The position numbers and the translations under genes are program-made. Positions 5,420 to 16,500 of a stretch of 37,229 nt of DNA are shown here, one piece after another. The notes beneath the pieces are model-generated. The model made no database searches. It saw only the letters and a list, made by a program, of their open reading frames with translations, and had not been told where the DNA came from. Numbering within the stretch: the stretch's first letter is position 1; each line of letters opens with the position of its first letter. The DNA is from a virus. The DNA is taken from the IMG/VR virus record IMGVR_UViG_3300020169_000044, positions 1 to 37,229 of that record, one strand, 5' to 3'.

Positions 5420-8400
5420 ATGGCAATAATATATTCATATCCCGTAGTAGATCCTACACTTAATGACCTAGTGTTGGGTACAGATGTAGATGCACAGGGA
5501 AAACCAACGAAAAACTTTACTATACAAAGTATTGTAAGTTTAATTCAAGGTAGTGCAACAGGTTTAGAGGCTGTTTTAGCCGATAGTCCAGACGGTGGAG
5601 GTTTAAACATACTAAACATAGGAAATATAACAGGTTCTGGAGTTTCTACTTCAGTTTCTTTTACAGACAGTACTATGACTATATCTAACGGAACTGGTAC
5701 TGGTTTTGTTAGTATAAGTTCTACAGATTTTGTTGGTGATTTAACAGGTGTTGTAAAAAACAGCTCAAGCATACAAGGAGATGTAACAGGTGTAACACAG
5801 CCAGTTGGTACTAGTAATACAAAACTAGCAACAACAGCGTTTGTTATGAATAAAGTTGATCCTTCTGTATTACAATACTTAGGTGATGCAACGGGTCCTT
5901 TTGATTTAAACCTTGTAGATGATGATTTTAAAATATCAGGTACAGCTAATCAAATAGAAACAACAGCAACAACGGTAGGAGGTAATGTAGGTACTATAAA
6001 CTTAAAATTTCCTACAACAGGTGTAACTCTACCAGATGGTTCAACTGCTACAACACAAGCTGCAGCAGATAATTCTACAGATGTAGCTACGACAGCTTTT
6101 GTACAACAAGAAAATAGTGCTCAGGATTTAGATTTTATAGGGGATACTGGTACATCGTCAGTTCTTTTAAATAGCCAAACACTAGATTTTGAAGGAACAA
6201 CTAATGAGATTACAACAGCGGTAACAGCTCAAAAGGTTAAGTTTAGCTTACCAAGTAGTGTTACTATCGGTGGTACTTTTACGGGTACTACATTTGCTGG
6301 TGATTTACTAGGTACTGTAAATACAGCTACAACAGGTACAACACAAAGTGCAGGTGATGATTCAACTAAAATAGCTACAACAGCTTACGTAGATGCTGCT
6401 GCTGGGGCTAAAATATTACAATACCAAGGAGATACAGGTGGACCATTTGATTTAAATTTAAAAGATGATGATCTTGATATAGCTGGTGGAAGCAATATTT
6501 CTACAACAGCTGCTACTGTAGCCGCAAACTTAGGTGTTATAACTATAGACTTAAATGATAGTGTAACTATATCTGGTACAAGTAAAGCAGATACATTTAC
6601 AACCACACTTGGAGTTGCAACATGGGTTACAACAGTATTAGATGGATTTACAGCTATTACATCAGATTTATTTACAGGGGATTTAACGGGTAATGCAAGT
6701 TCAGCAACAGCTTTAGCTTCAGGAGGTGCATTAAGTTTTGGAGGAGAGGTTACATTAAGTAGTTCAACACCTAGCCCAGCAACTTATACTAGTGGTGGTA
6801 ATGTAAGTTTAAACCTTGGTTTAAATAATGATGCTGTTACAGCTAAAGTATTAAACGGTTTAGTTATTCCAGCTACAGGATCTAGCGTTGTACCTAGTGA
6901 TTCTATACTTTCTGGTATTGGTAAACTACAAGCTCAAGTTAATACTGGAGCTACAGGTCTTAGATTTATGGGATCTTGGAATGCAAGTATGGACACAGGA
7001 GGTACTGATAATACGCCTGATGGAACACCAGCTCTTACTTCTGGTGGTGGTTTAGCAACATCAGGTACAAACTCAAGCGTTACCGCTGGTAAATTAATAG
7101 ATTCTTCAGCTACGTTCTCGTCAACAGTTACAGCTAATGATAGAGTATACAATGAAGCAGGTGCTTTTACAACAATAACATCTATTGACTCTAATACTCA
7201 ACTTACTTTAGTTGATGATATATTTTTAACAACTGGCCAAGCATATACAATAGATAATGATCCTGCATTAAGTCAAGGAGAATATTATGTTGTTAGTGCT
7301 ATTGGTTCTAGTACATCAAGAAACGCAACATTAAATGGAACTCAAGACTGGGCTGTGGGTGATTGGGTTATAGCAGGTGCAGGTAACACGTGGGAGAAAT
7401 TAGATCAAACAGGTGTTGATGGTACTGGTAGTGCTAATAGATTAGCTAAATTTTCTAGTACAAGCGTAATAGCTGATTCAATAATACTAGAAGAAACAGG
7501 TGGTATAAAATTAGATTCGGGTAAAACAATAACAACACAAGGTTCTGGTGGTAATTTAATTATTGCTGGAGCTTCGAGTGTATCAGGTTTAACAACTGCG
7601 GGTGCAGCGTTATCTTTAACAGGTGGTGTTAATCTTCCAACTGGTGCATACGGTGCGGCTAATCAAGTATTAGGTAATGCTAACGCTGCTGGTGGTGCTG
7701 GTAATGATTTAGTTTGGATAACACCTACAACAGGTACAGTCGAAAGCGTAACAGCTGGAGACGGTATTGTTTTAACAGGTGATGCGGTTGATCCAGTTGT
7801 TAATGTAGATTATGCAGGAACCGACAATATAGTGTTAAGTGCTGGAGCAGCGGTAACACCTGTAGGTGCAGATACTATAATTATAAATGATGCTACTACT
7901 GGAAATGTTGTTCAAGCTTTAGTATCTAACTTACCATTTGATGCGTATAACAAGTGGGTGTTAACAGGTGATACTGGAACTCAAAACGTAGAATCAGGCA
8001 ATACAGTTGATATTGCAGGTGGAACATATATAACAACAGCTGCCGCTGCAACTGATACTTTAACTATAAATCACGATACTACAAGTAGAACAGATACAGC
8101 TTCAACTGATGCACCTTCTTTTGGTGGAACTTTTGATGCGGTAACTAGTGTAACAAGTAATACAACAGGGCATGTAACGGCTATAGATATTTCTACAGTT
8201 ACTTTACCTTCTCCAGTTAATTTTACAGCTGGATCCGCCCCTGGCGCTACAGCTGCTGTTGGTACTGCAGGTTATGTTCCTGCTCCTGCGGCTGGAACTG
8301 GAAGCACGGCTTATTTCTTAAATGCAACCGGCACAATGACTATTCCACCTAATGATGACGGTGTAACTGCGGTAACAGCAACCGCTCCAATATCTTCAAC

Positions 8401-8941
8401 TGGTGGTGATACTCCAGTTATAAGTCACGATACTTCTGGTGTAACTGCTGCTACTTATAAAATGGCAGATATAACTGTTGATGATAAAGGTCATGTAACT
8501 GCAGCCGCAGACGGTCATAGTGGTGGTGGTGGTGGTACTAAAAAAGGTGGTATATTTACTAAACTATATACAACTGGCACTGTAGCGGCTGGAGCAGCTA
8601 CCGCATTTAGCATATCAAGAGCTACTACAGGATCTATGGTATTTGATGTAATGTTTACTGGTGGAACAAGAGCTTCTTCTTCTGTAACAAAGAAATTTAC
8701 TGTAGTAAAACAATTTGGAAACTCTAACGGTGTTATATCTAGTTTTAAAATATTAGATACTGGTCCTGGAATTGGTAACACAGGTACAGATGATTTTACA
8801 GTTGTTTTTGAGAAAAAAGGCACAGATGGTTTAGGATTAAATTGTACAATTGCCGCTGTGGCAAAAGATAGTCAAAAAATAGGTATTACAATTAACTTAG
8901 GATTTGGAGAAAACGATGCAACTGTTGTAATGAACGCATAA
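5420..8941 (+). CDS. Large tail-fibre protein, 1173 aa
   Basis: The N-terminus MAIIYSYPVVDPTLNDLVLGTD is the same module as in the upstream 217-aa protein. The body is low-complexity, Thr/Gly/Ala-rich beta-repeat sequence. It has three copies of a TKxATTA[FY]V motif (near residues 136, 223 and 319) and repeated GDxG..dLN....DI.G units, typical of trimeric fibre shafts. A poly-Gly hinge near residue 1033 leads to a C-terminal domain of about 135 aa that is distinct in composition and probably carries receptor binding. No enzymatic motif or S74 domain is seen. It is followed closely by three further fibre genes. Confidence 0.85.
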   Translation: MAIIYSYPVVDPTLNDLVLGTDVDAQGKPTKNFTIQSIVSLIQGSATGLEAVLADSPDGGGLNILNIGNITGSGVSTSVSFTDSTMTISNGTGTGFVSISSTDFVGDLTGVVKNSSSIQGDVTGVTQPVGTSNTKLATTAFVMNKVDPSVLQYLGDATGPFDLNLVDDDFKISGTANQIETTATTVGGNVGTINLKFPTTGVTLPDGSTATTQAAADNSTDVATTAFVQQENSAQDLDFIGDTGTSSVLLNSQTLDFEGTTNEITTAVTAQKVKFSLPSSVTIGGTFTGTTFAGDLLGTVNTATTGTTQSAGDDSTKIATTAYVDAAAGAKILQYQGDTGGPFDLNLKDDDLDIAGGSNISTTAATVAANLGVITIDLNDSVTISGTSKADTFTTTLGVATWVTTVLDGFTAITSDLFTGDLTGNASSATALASGGALSFGGEVTLSSSTPSPATYTSGGNVSLNLGLNNDAVTAKVLNGLVIPATGSSVVPSDSILSGIGKLQAQVNTGATGLRFMGSWNASMDTGGTDNTPDGTPALTSGGGLATSGTNSSVTAGKLIDSSATFSSTVTANDRVYNEAGAFTTITSIDSNTQLTLVDDIFLTTGQAYTIDNDPALSQGEYYVVSAIGSSTSRNATLNGTQDWAVGDWVIAGAGNTWEKLDQTGVDGTGSANRLAKFSSTSVIADSIILEETGGIKLDSGKTITTQGSGGNLIIAGASSVSGLTTAGAALSLTGGVNLPTGAYGAANQVLGNANAAGGAGNDLVWITPTTGTVESVTAGDGIVLTGDAVDPVVNVDYAGTDNIVLSAGAAVTPVGADTIIINDATTGNVVQALVSNLPFDAYNKWVLTGDTGTQNVESGNTVDIAGGTYITTAAAATDTLTINHDTTSRTDTASTDAPSFGGTFDAVTSVTSNTTGHVTAIDISTVTLPSPVNFTAGSAPGATAAVGTAGYVPAPAAGTGSTAYFLNATGTMTIPPNDDGVTAVTATAPISSTGGDTPVISHDTSGVTAATYKMADITVDDKGHVTAAADGHSGGGGGTKKGGIFTKLYTTGTVAAGAATAFSISRATTGSMVFDVMFTGGTRASSSVTKKFTVVKQFGNSNGVISSFKILDTGPGIGNTGTDDFTVVFEKKGTDGLGLNCTIAAVAKDSQKIGITINLGFGENDATVVMNA

Positions 8942-8950
8942 CAATAAAAT

Positions 8951-10492
8951 ATGGCTAATTTATCTAATATAAATAATAAGTTCCTAGTAACAACTGCAGG
9001 AAACGTAGGAATCGGGACGACTAGTCCTGGATATAAACTTAACGTTATAAATGATAATACTGCTACTTGGACCGCAAGATTTACAAATAATACTAATAAT
9101 GTTTATTTATCAGTTAATGATGCTAATAATTATGGTATTTATGTATCAGGAGAAACAAAAAATTATTTTAGTGGCAACATCGGGATCGGAACGACTTCGC
9201 CTCAAGATAAATTAAATTTACATACTTCATCCGCTAGTGGTAATATTGGAATGAAGATTACAAGAGGTACAGAAACCCACGGATTAAGATTAGGTGTTAA
9301 TAGTTCTCATGCTTTTTTGTGGACTACTGAAGCTCAAAATTTAGTTTTTGCTACATCTGGCATACAAAGAATTTCTATACTATCTGGCGGTAATGTCGGA
9401 ATCGGAGTAACAGGTCCTACTTATAAGCTTCAAGTTGCTGGAACAACATTGATTTCAGGTGGCCTTAAAGTTATAGGGCCAGGTTCATATAATACTTTTC
9501 AATCAGGAAATGATTATACTTTAGGATTGAACGATTATAATTCTGTTAGTCAATGGTGGTTAAAAGCTTATACCACAGGAGATTTTGCATTACACGAAAA
9601 TACACAAGGAGATAGATTTACTATTAAAGCTGGCGGCAACGTCGGAATCGGAATTACTTCGCCTGGTACAACTTTACAAGTTTCTGGATCAAATCTAACA
9701 AACAATGTAGCTGCTTATATCGGAAGCGGGTTTGTTAATAATGATTTATATCATAGAGAAGGAGGGCTATTAGTTATAAGTGGAACAAATGCAACTCAAA
9801 CATCAGCGGGAATTGCTTTTCAAACTAGAAATACAGGAAATACAAATTACTGGAAATCGTCTATTTTAATGAATAGAGGTGGTGAATTAGAATTTTATAC
9901 AGGTGGAGCTGGAACAGGTCAAGGTTCTGAAAGAATGAAAATAACATCTGGGGGGAATATACAAATACCAACAGATTCAGCAAGTTTACAATTACGAAGT
10001 TCTGGTTCTGGTGCATATACATCTATTAGAAGAGATGCAGCAAATCAATTAATTGTAGCAAACACTGCAAATAATCAAGTTTTTGGAATTGGTAACGGTG
10101 GAGAATTAGCAATAACCAATGGGGCTTCATATACAACAACACTCACTTATACTACTGGGTGGAATTCATCTTACCAGACTTTAATACCAGGAAATAGTTT
10201 ATCTCCAAATGCAGTTTATATAGTAACTATTAAATGTGATTCATTTGGAACTCCACCATATTATGCATCAACAGTATTTCATATTGCTACGTCTCCAGGC
10301 ACAAATGGTAGTGGTGGTGGTAATGATAATATTGCACCGACCGCAACACATGTTAACAGTACTGTTTATTGGAAATATAGGCTTAGTACAATTGTTAATG
10401 GTAAAAATGGAGTAGAAGCCTACCTTTCAGGTGGTCCAACACCAAACGGTACTACTATATACGTTAAAGCTACTAAAATAATGACAATGTAA
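8951..10492 (+). CDS. Tail-fibre/adhesin protein with GNVGIG repeats, 513 aa
   Basis: The N-terminus MANLSNINNKFLV is shared with the next two fibre genes. The shaft carries GNVGIGTTSP-type repeats (near residues 17, 75, 147 and 231), which in phage and bacterial fibres usually precede an S74 chaperone domain. Here the C-terminus instead ends in a beta-rich module (VYIVTIKCDSFGTPPYYAST ... IYVKATKIMTM) with no S74 dyad. It may fold without autocleavage or rely on a chaperone. The DNA of the GNVGIG repeats is unusually conserved. Confidence 0.82.
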   Translation: MANLSNINNKFLVTTAGNVGIGTTSPGYKLNVINDNTATWTARFTNNTNNVYLSVNDANNYGIYVSGETKNYFSGNIGIGTTSPQDKLNLHTSSASGNIGMKITRGTETHGLRLGVNSSHAFLWTTEAQNLVFATSGIQRISILSGGNVGIGVTGPTYKLQVAGTTLISGGLKVIGPGSYNTFQSGNDYTLGLNDYNSVSQWWLKAYTTGDFALHENTQGDRFTIKAGGNVGIGITSPGTTLQVSGSNLTNNVAAYIGSGFVNNDLYHREGGLLVISGTNATQTSAGIAFQTRNTGNTNYWKSSILMNRGGELEFYTGGAGTGQGSERMKITSGGNIQIPTDSASLQLRSSGSGAYTSIRRDAANQLIVANTANNQVFGIGNGGELAITNGASYTTTLTYTTGWNSSYQTLIPGNSLSPNAVYIVTIKCDSFGTPPYYASTVFHIATSPGTNGSGGGNDNIAPTATHVNSTVYWKYRLSTIVNGKNGVEAYLSGGPTPNGTTIYVKATKIMTM

Positions 10493-10502
10493 TTTTAAAA
10501 TA

Positions 10503-13500
10503 ATGGCATCATTATCTAATATAAACGGCATATTTGACGTTCATTCCACTGGGGCTATACAATTTAATGGTAACCATGGTACAGCTGGACAGATATTAAA
10601 ATCAAATGGTAATGCAGCCCCAACTTGGGTTGATGCTTCAACTGTTATTGGTGGACCATATTTACCTTTGACAGGTGGAACACTTACTGGCAACTTAGCT
10701 ATTAACGGTACTAATACTTTAAGCGTTGGTGGCACTTTATCTGCAAGTAATTTTTCAGGTTCTTCATCTGGAACAAACACAGGTGATCAAACAAGTGTTA
10801 CAGGTGCGTCAGGTTATTTAGACACCAACAGAGGAACACCTAGTAATGCAGCACAATATTGGCAAGCACATAATTTAGGAACAACCGAAGCACCAAGTAC
10901 AGATTGGTACACAACTTTACGTTTTGGGCACGGTAATCCAACCACTTATTATGGCAATACACTAGCGATTAAAATGACTGGTACTGGTGTTGGTGATATA
11001 TATACACAAAATCTTCAAAATGGTACTTTTCAAGGTTGGAAAAAATATTGGAACGATGCAAATTTTAATCCAGCAAGTTATTTACCTTTATCTGGTGGTA
11101 CGCTTACTGGGGCTTTAACTGGAACAACCGCAACTTTTTCAGGAAACGTTACAGCTGGTGCTTCAATGTATTCTCCTATTTATTATGATTCAGGTAATGG
11201 TGCTTATTATGGCGATTTTGCAGGAATGAGTGTGTTCAACAAATTAAACACAGGTATAGGTAATTTAGGAAGTAGTAGAAGTGTTAGTTATTCTATGACA
11301 TCAGGAAATTGGTATCGTATAGCTAACGGAGCAGGAAGATCTTGTGGGGATATTTATATACAAGATGCAATTAGCGGTGGACCTCATGGAAATTTAACTT
11401 TTTATGCAGGTTCTTCATACAGTCAGTACGCGGGAACTATGTTAAAATTAAAAAGTAGTTCTTTTTATAATGTTATAGGTTTTACAGAGATTAGATTATT
11501 AATAGGAACTACTTATCAAGATCAGTATGTAGAAATATATTGTCAAAGAACTGGTACTTATAATATAACAGTACAAGATACTCATAGCGCAACTAATCAA
11601 TGGATTCTTAGTACTTCAGCAACAGTAGGATCAGTACCTGCTGGATATAGTGATAGCACTAGATTGGATATTAATGGAATGTTAATAGCTGAAGCTGGAA
11701 ATGGATCAAATAGATTTGCGGTTGATAGAGTTGGTGCAATACATTTAAGTGGAGGAACAAGCGGTAGCTCAGGTCAAGTATTAACATCTGGCGGGACTGG
11801 ATCACCAACATGGACAACGCCAACTACTGGTACATTAACTTCTTTAGTTGCAGGTACAGGTATAAGTTTAACTAATGCTTCAGGTCCAGCTGTAACTGTA
11901 ACCGCTACAACTCAATTTGGTGGAAACACTTTTACATCTAGAAACAATACTAATCCTATTGCTGTAGATTCTGCCACATCTAATATGTCTGGTTATTGTA
12001 ATACATCTTCAGCTGCTGGTTATGCCGACGGAGGGCTTTTTGTTGCTGCGTATAGCTCATCTTGGGTTTCTCAGATATTTAGTAATTTTAGAACAGGTGA
12101 AATAGCCGTAAGAGGTAAAAATAGTGGAACATGGCAAGCTTGGAGAACGGTTTGGGATTCTGTTAATTTACCTAACCCTGTTCAGTCAAGTGGAGTAACT
12201 TCAGTCGCTACAGGTTCAGGACTTACAGGAGGAACAATAACATCAACAGGAACTTTATCAGTGGATAGTACTGTTATAAGAACATCAGGTAATCAAGCAA
12301 TAACTGGTAATACAGTGTTTTACCCTTCAAGTACAAGCACAAGTTATCAGCATGCGGCTATAGAACTAATGGCTTCTTCGAGTGGCACAAGTGGAACTCC
12401 ACCAAGAATATCTTGGCATTGGGGAGGTGTAGTTGCATCATTAATAACAATTGAAGCAAATGGTACAATAGCTGTTAGAAATAATCCTGGTAATGCTTAT
12501 GAACAATTTAAAGCATCAATTATAACAGCTACAAGTAATTTTTCAGGTAATTTAACAGGTAATGTGACTGGTAACGTGACTGGTTCTTCTGGATCATGTA
12601 CAGGTAATTCAGCTACAGCAACTTTAGCTACAACGGCAACTAATGCTAACAATGTTGTTATCACTGGATATGGAAACAGCACTTTTACTTTTTATCAAAG
12701 CTCAGGATCATTTTCAGGTTTCAGTGGTTGGCATAATTATTATATAGGTAATCATGGTAATGGTTCAAATTATTACAACACAATAATTGCATTTCCTTTT
12801 TGGGGATCTCCAAGATATTCAAGACTAGAAGGTAATGTACAGAGAGGACCTTTTGAATTTTGGACAAGCGAAAGAACAATTGTATCAACTCACGATGTTA
12901 CAGCGCCAAGATACTATGATACAAACACGACATACTATGGGGATTTTGCTAGCACAAGTAATATAAATGCTTTAACACTTGTTGGAACATTATCTGGTCA
13001 AAACGGTTATTTCAACCAAGATTTAGCTGTAGGTTTTAATTCAGGAGCTATAGGTGGTAAAGTAAATATACAAATAAATAGCGCAAATGGTATTGGTATT
13101 AAAAACAATCTTAATGGCAAAAGTGGTGCTCAAGGTTTATTACAATATACAAGTGCATCATATGCGTCAGGTGGATATAATATGATATTCCAAGCAGCAC
13201 CTCCATCAGGTTCAGACACTAATATGTTACTATGTTATTTAAATGGTAATATAGTAAACAGATTTAATAGTTATGGTCAATATTCTGATAGAAAATTAAA
13301 AGAAAATATTGTTGATACAACACCTAAGTTAGAAGATGTTAAAAAAATAAGAATACGAAACTTTAACTTTAAAGATGATCCATATAAACAAATAGGTGTT
13401 ATAGCACAAGAATTTGAAGAAGTTTTTCCAGGATTAGTGGAGGACAAAGAAGTACCTGATCAAGATGAAACAACAAAAACTGTAAAATATTCTGTTCTTG

Positions 13501-13565
13501 TCCCTATATTAGTTAAAGCAATACAAGAATTAGAAGCTAGAGTAAAAGAATTAGAAAATAAATAA
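10503..13565 (+). CDS. Tail fibre with C-terminal S74 intramolecular chaperone, 1020 aa
   Basis: N-terminus MASLSNINGIFDV as in its neighbours, followed by repeated YLPLxGGTLTG units and a GNLTGNVTGNVTGSS stretch characteristic of phage fibre shafts. The last 93 residues are a Peptidase_S74/endosialidase chaperone domain: SDRKLK at 928-933 supplies the Ser928/Lys933 pair equivalent to the endosialidase Ser/Lys dyad, IGVIAQE is conserved, and the end is a coiled coil (VKAIQELEARVKELE). By family knowledge the chaperone drives trimerisation and cuts itself off just before the Ser. It is followed after one base by the next fibre gene. Confidence 0.9.
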   Translation: MASLSNINGIFDVHSTGAIQFNGNHGTAGQILKSNGNAAPTWVDASTVIGGPYLPLTGGTLTGNLAINGTNTLSVGGTLSASNFSGSSSGTNTGDQTSVTGASGYLDTNRGTPSNAAQYWQAHNLGTTEAPSTDWYTTLRFGHGNPTTYYGNTLAIKMTGTGVGDIYTQNLQNGTFQGWKKYWNDANFNPASYLPLSGGTLTGALTGTTATFSGNVTAGASMYSPIYYDSGNGAYYGDFAGMSVFNKLNTGIGNLGSSRSVSYSMTSGNWYRIANGAGRSCGDIYIQDAISGGPHGNLTFYAGSSYSQYAGTMLKLKSSSFYNVIGFTEIRLLIGTTYQDQYVEIYCQRTGTYNITVQDTHSATNQWILSTSATVGSVPAGYSDSTRLDINGMLIAEAGNGSNRFAVDRVGAIHLSGGTSGSSGQVLTSGGTGSPTWTTPTTGTLTSLVAGTGISLTNASGPAVTVTATTQFGGNTFTSRNNTNPIAVDSATSNMSGYCNTSSAAGYADGGLFVAAYSSSWVSQIFSNFRTGEIAVRGKNSGTWQAWRTVWDSVNLPNPVQSSGVTSVATGSGLTGGTITSTGTLSVDSTVIRTSGNQAITGNTVFYPSSTSTSYQHAAIELMASSSGTSGTPPRISWHWGGVVASLITIEANGTIAVRNNPGNAYEQFKASIITATSNFSGNLTGNVTGNVTGSSGSCTGNSATATLATTATNANNVVITGYGNSTFTFYQSSGSFSGFSGWHNYYIGNHGNGSNYYNTIIAFPFWGSPRYSRLEGNVQRGPFEFWTSERTIVSTHDVTAPRYYDTNTTYYGDFASTSNINALTLVGTLSGQNGYFNQDLAVGFNSGAIGGKVNIQINSANGIGIKNNLNGKSGAQGLLQYTSASYASGGYNMIFQAAPPSGSDTNMLLCYLNGNIVNRFNSYGQYSDRKLKENIVDTTPKLEDVKKIRIRNFNFKDDPYKQIGVIAQEFEEVFPGLVEDKEVPDQDETTKTVKYSVLVPILVKAIQELEARVKELENK

Positions 13566-13566
13566 T

Positions 13567-16500
13567 ATGGCATTATTAACAAATATAAATGGTAAATTCA
13601 GCGTTAGTGACGCAGGTGCAGTAACTTTTAACGATGCATTTACTTTTCCTACAGCAGATGGCGCAGCTAATTATATATTAAAAACAAATGGTAGTGGTCA
13701 ACTAGCTTGGGCGGCTAATCCCGACGAAGGTGTAACTAGATCAGGTACTGTAGCAGATAATAGATTAGCTTTGTGGAAAAATGATGATGAAATAAAAAGT
13801 AATTCAAACTTATTTTATGGTTCTCAATATTTTACCGTTGGCGTAGGTACAACTGGTGGATTTGCAGCTTTAAGAATTAATGCAGATCCTATTGGACAGC
13901 TTTACCTTGATTTTACCGAAGGATCAACTTATGTTAAAAGAGCACGAATACAAGTTGACACTAGTGACAATATAACAATTTCAAATACATCTAGTAACAC
14001 CCTTGCTTTAACCATAGACTCTTCTCAAAATGCAATTTTTGAAGAAGATGTAGACGCTGGTAATTTTAAAATAAACGGAGGTCAAGGTTCAGACGGTCAA
14101 GTAATGACTTCAACAGGATCAGGTGTTGCATGGGAAACACCAACAACAGGAACTGTTACAGGAACTGGAGCCGCAAACAGAGTTACATATTGGTCAAGTG
14201 CAACTAATGTAACTTCTGACGCAGGTTTTACTTATAATGGAGCAGGAAGAGTAAATACTGATGAAAGTTTTGGTGTAAGTAAAGATGGTGCAAATACTGT
14301 AGCAAATGGGCCGTTTTTTAGATTAACAAACGCAGCTCAAGATAGACAGTATCTATGGCAATTAGATGCTTCTAATAATATAGATTATTGGTATTATAAT
14401 GGTAGTGCTTGGACACAAACTATAAGTTTATTAACAGACGGTGGTGCAACTTTTTCAGGAGATGTAAATATAAACAAAAAACTTAGTGTTGGTGGCTTGA
14501 ATGGAACCAATTCTCAATTAACTGTAGAAACACCAACTGTTGCAGCAGGTGGAACAATAGGTGCTTCAGTTTTTGGATTTACAGGAACTTCAGAAACAAC
14601 ATCTACAAGTGGAATTGTAACCCCAACAAATCAAATACAATTTAAGCCAGCTATGCCAGCAGGTTATGGCGTTGATGGTTATAACTCAGTTCTTGAACAA
14701 CAATCAGGTGGAACTAGAGTTTTTTACTTTAGAACATCAGGAGCTAGCCATTTAAGTATAGACGTAGAGCATAATGGAACTTTTGGCGGTGGTATATTTG
14801 CTAATACAGGAGCTTTTACAGGATTAGTGAGCGGAATAACACCCACTGCGGCTGCAAACTTTACAACAAAAGCTTATGTAGATGGTGTGGTTGGTTCTTA
14901 TCTACCTTTAGCAGGTGGAACAATGGCTGGAACCATTAACATGAATAATAATCAAATTATTAATGTTGGTGGTATAAGTATAAATGATCCAGGTCCTAAT
15001 GAAGGTATACAGTGGAATGGTGGAAATGGATGGGCAATATATGAATCTCCAAATGATTTAAGTAATGCATCTGGTAATTTACAATTTGTACAAAGTACTA
15101 CTCGTAGGTTTACGATAGAACATACCACTGGAAACGTAGATGTAGGTTCGGATGGGATTAATAAAGGCGCTATATTAACACAAAATTCGCATTTTGTTAA
15201 TAAACGGTTTTCTTTTGACCCATTAGTAAGTAATACAGTCACTGCATATATGATATTGTGTGAGAATGCAGCGAATCAAGATGTTAATGGTATTATTACA
15301 ATGGATAGAACATCAGGTTTAAGACACGCTTGTTCTGTTCAAGTTTTAATTTCGTCTGGAAGTGCATCAACCCCTGTAGGAGGCTTAAAAGCTATGGGTA
15401 CTGCTGGCAACGGAACACCTTTTTATGAATTAGTAACTTGTGATTACGACGATGGAACAGGGTCTTCATCTCACATAGCTGTTCAAATATCAAATCCAGA
15501 TGGTTATTATGAAACGTCTGGTGCATATTTTACGGGTAGAATTGTTAATAGCAATAGCGGTGTAATCGTACCTGTATTACCAGCCGCGGTTAGTAATGTA
15601 GCTATTTTTCAATCAAATACTATACATAATTTTCAAGGTAATTTAACTGTAAATCAAGGAAATATTGGGGTTGGAAATTCTACTCCTTCCTTTGCTGTTA
15701 ACACTAATTACTCCATGCAAGGTAGTTCCTTAGCTTACTTAAATGGTACGTCTGCTAATCAAACAGTCACAAATAATATAGGTGTTACGCATAGCAGTAC
15801 CGCTGTTGGCACTGGCTCAGAAGGAGGTCTATATTTAGCAAATAATGACAATACAATAGGCGCTCCTTCTCCTATAATATTTTTCTCTGCCAAATCCGCA
15901 AGTAATACATATAATCATGCTTACGCAGCTATATATGGTATAAAAACTGCAAGCGGAGCAGACAGTAATTGGAATCGTGGAGAACTAACATTTGCCACTG
16001 GTGATGGTACAGGTCCAAGAAGAAGAATGACAATTGATACAACCGGCAACGTCGGGATCGGAGAAACAAATCCAGCAGTACCTTTACATATATCTAAAGA
16101 TTCTGCAAGTGGAGAAAATATTGCATTACTATTAGATAATAATAATACAACTGCGGGTAACGAGATTGGCATACTTTTTAGGTCGATGGTTGGTTCAACT
16201 AATACGGATTTCGAAATCTTTGGTGTAGCAAATGCTGCTAATGATATGGATTTAGTTTTTGAATCAGACGGCTCTAATGAGAGAGTAAGGTTTACAGGGG
16301 ACGGCAACGTTGGAATTGGAACGACTGATCCACAACAAAAATTAACTTTAGGTTCTGTGTCAGCAGGTGGTATTCAATTTAATTATGATTCTACAAACAA
16401 TTATAGACATCAAATATTAAATTACTGGAATAGCAACACTGATTCAAGAATGGATTTTAATATTGCTAGAACAAGTGGTCAAACTCCCGAAACTATTATG

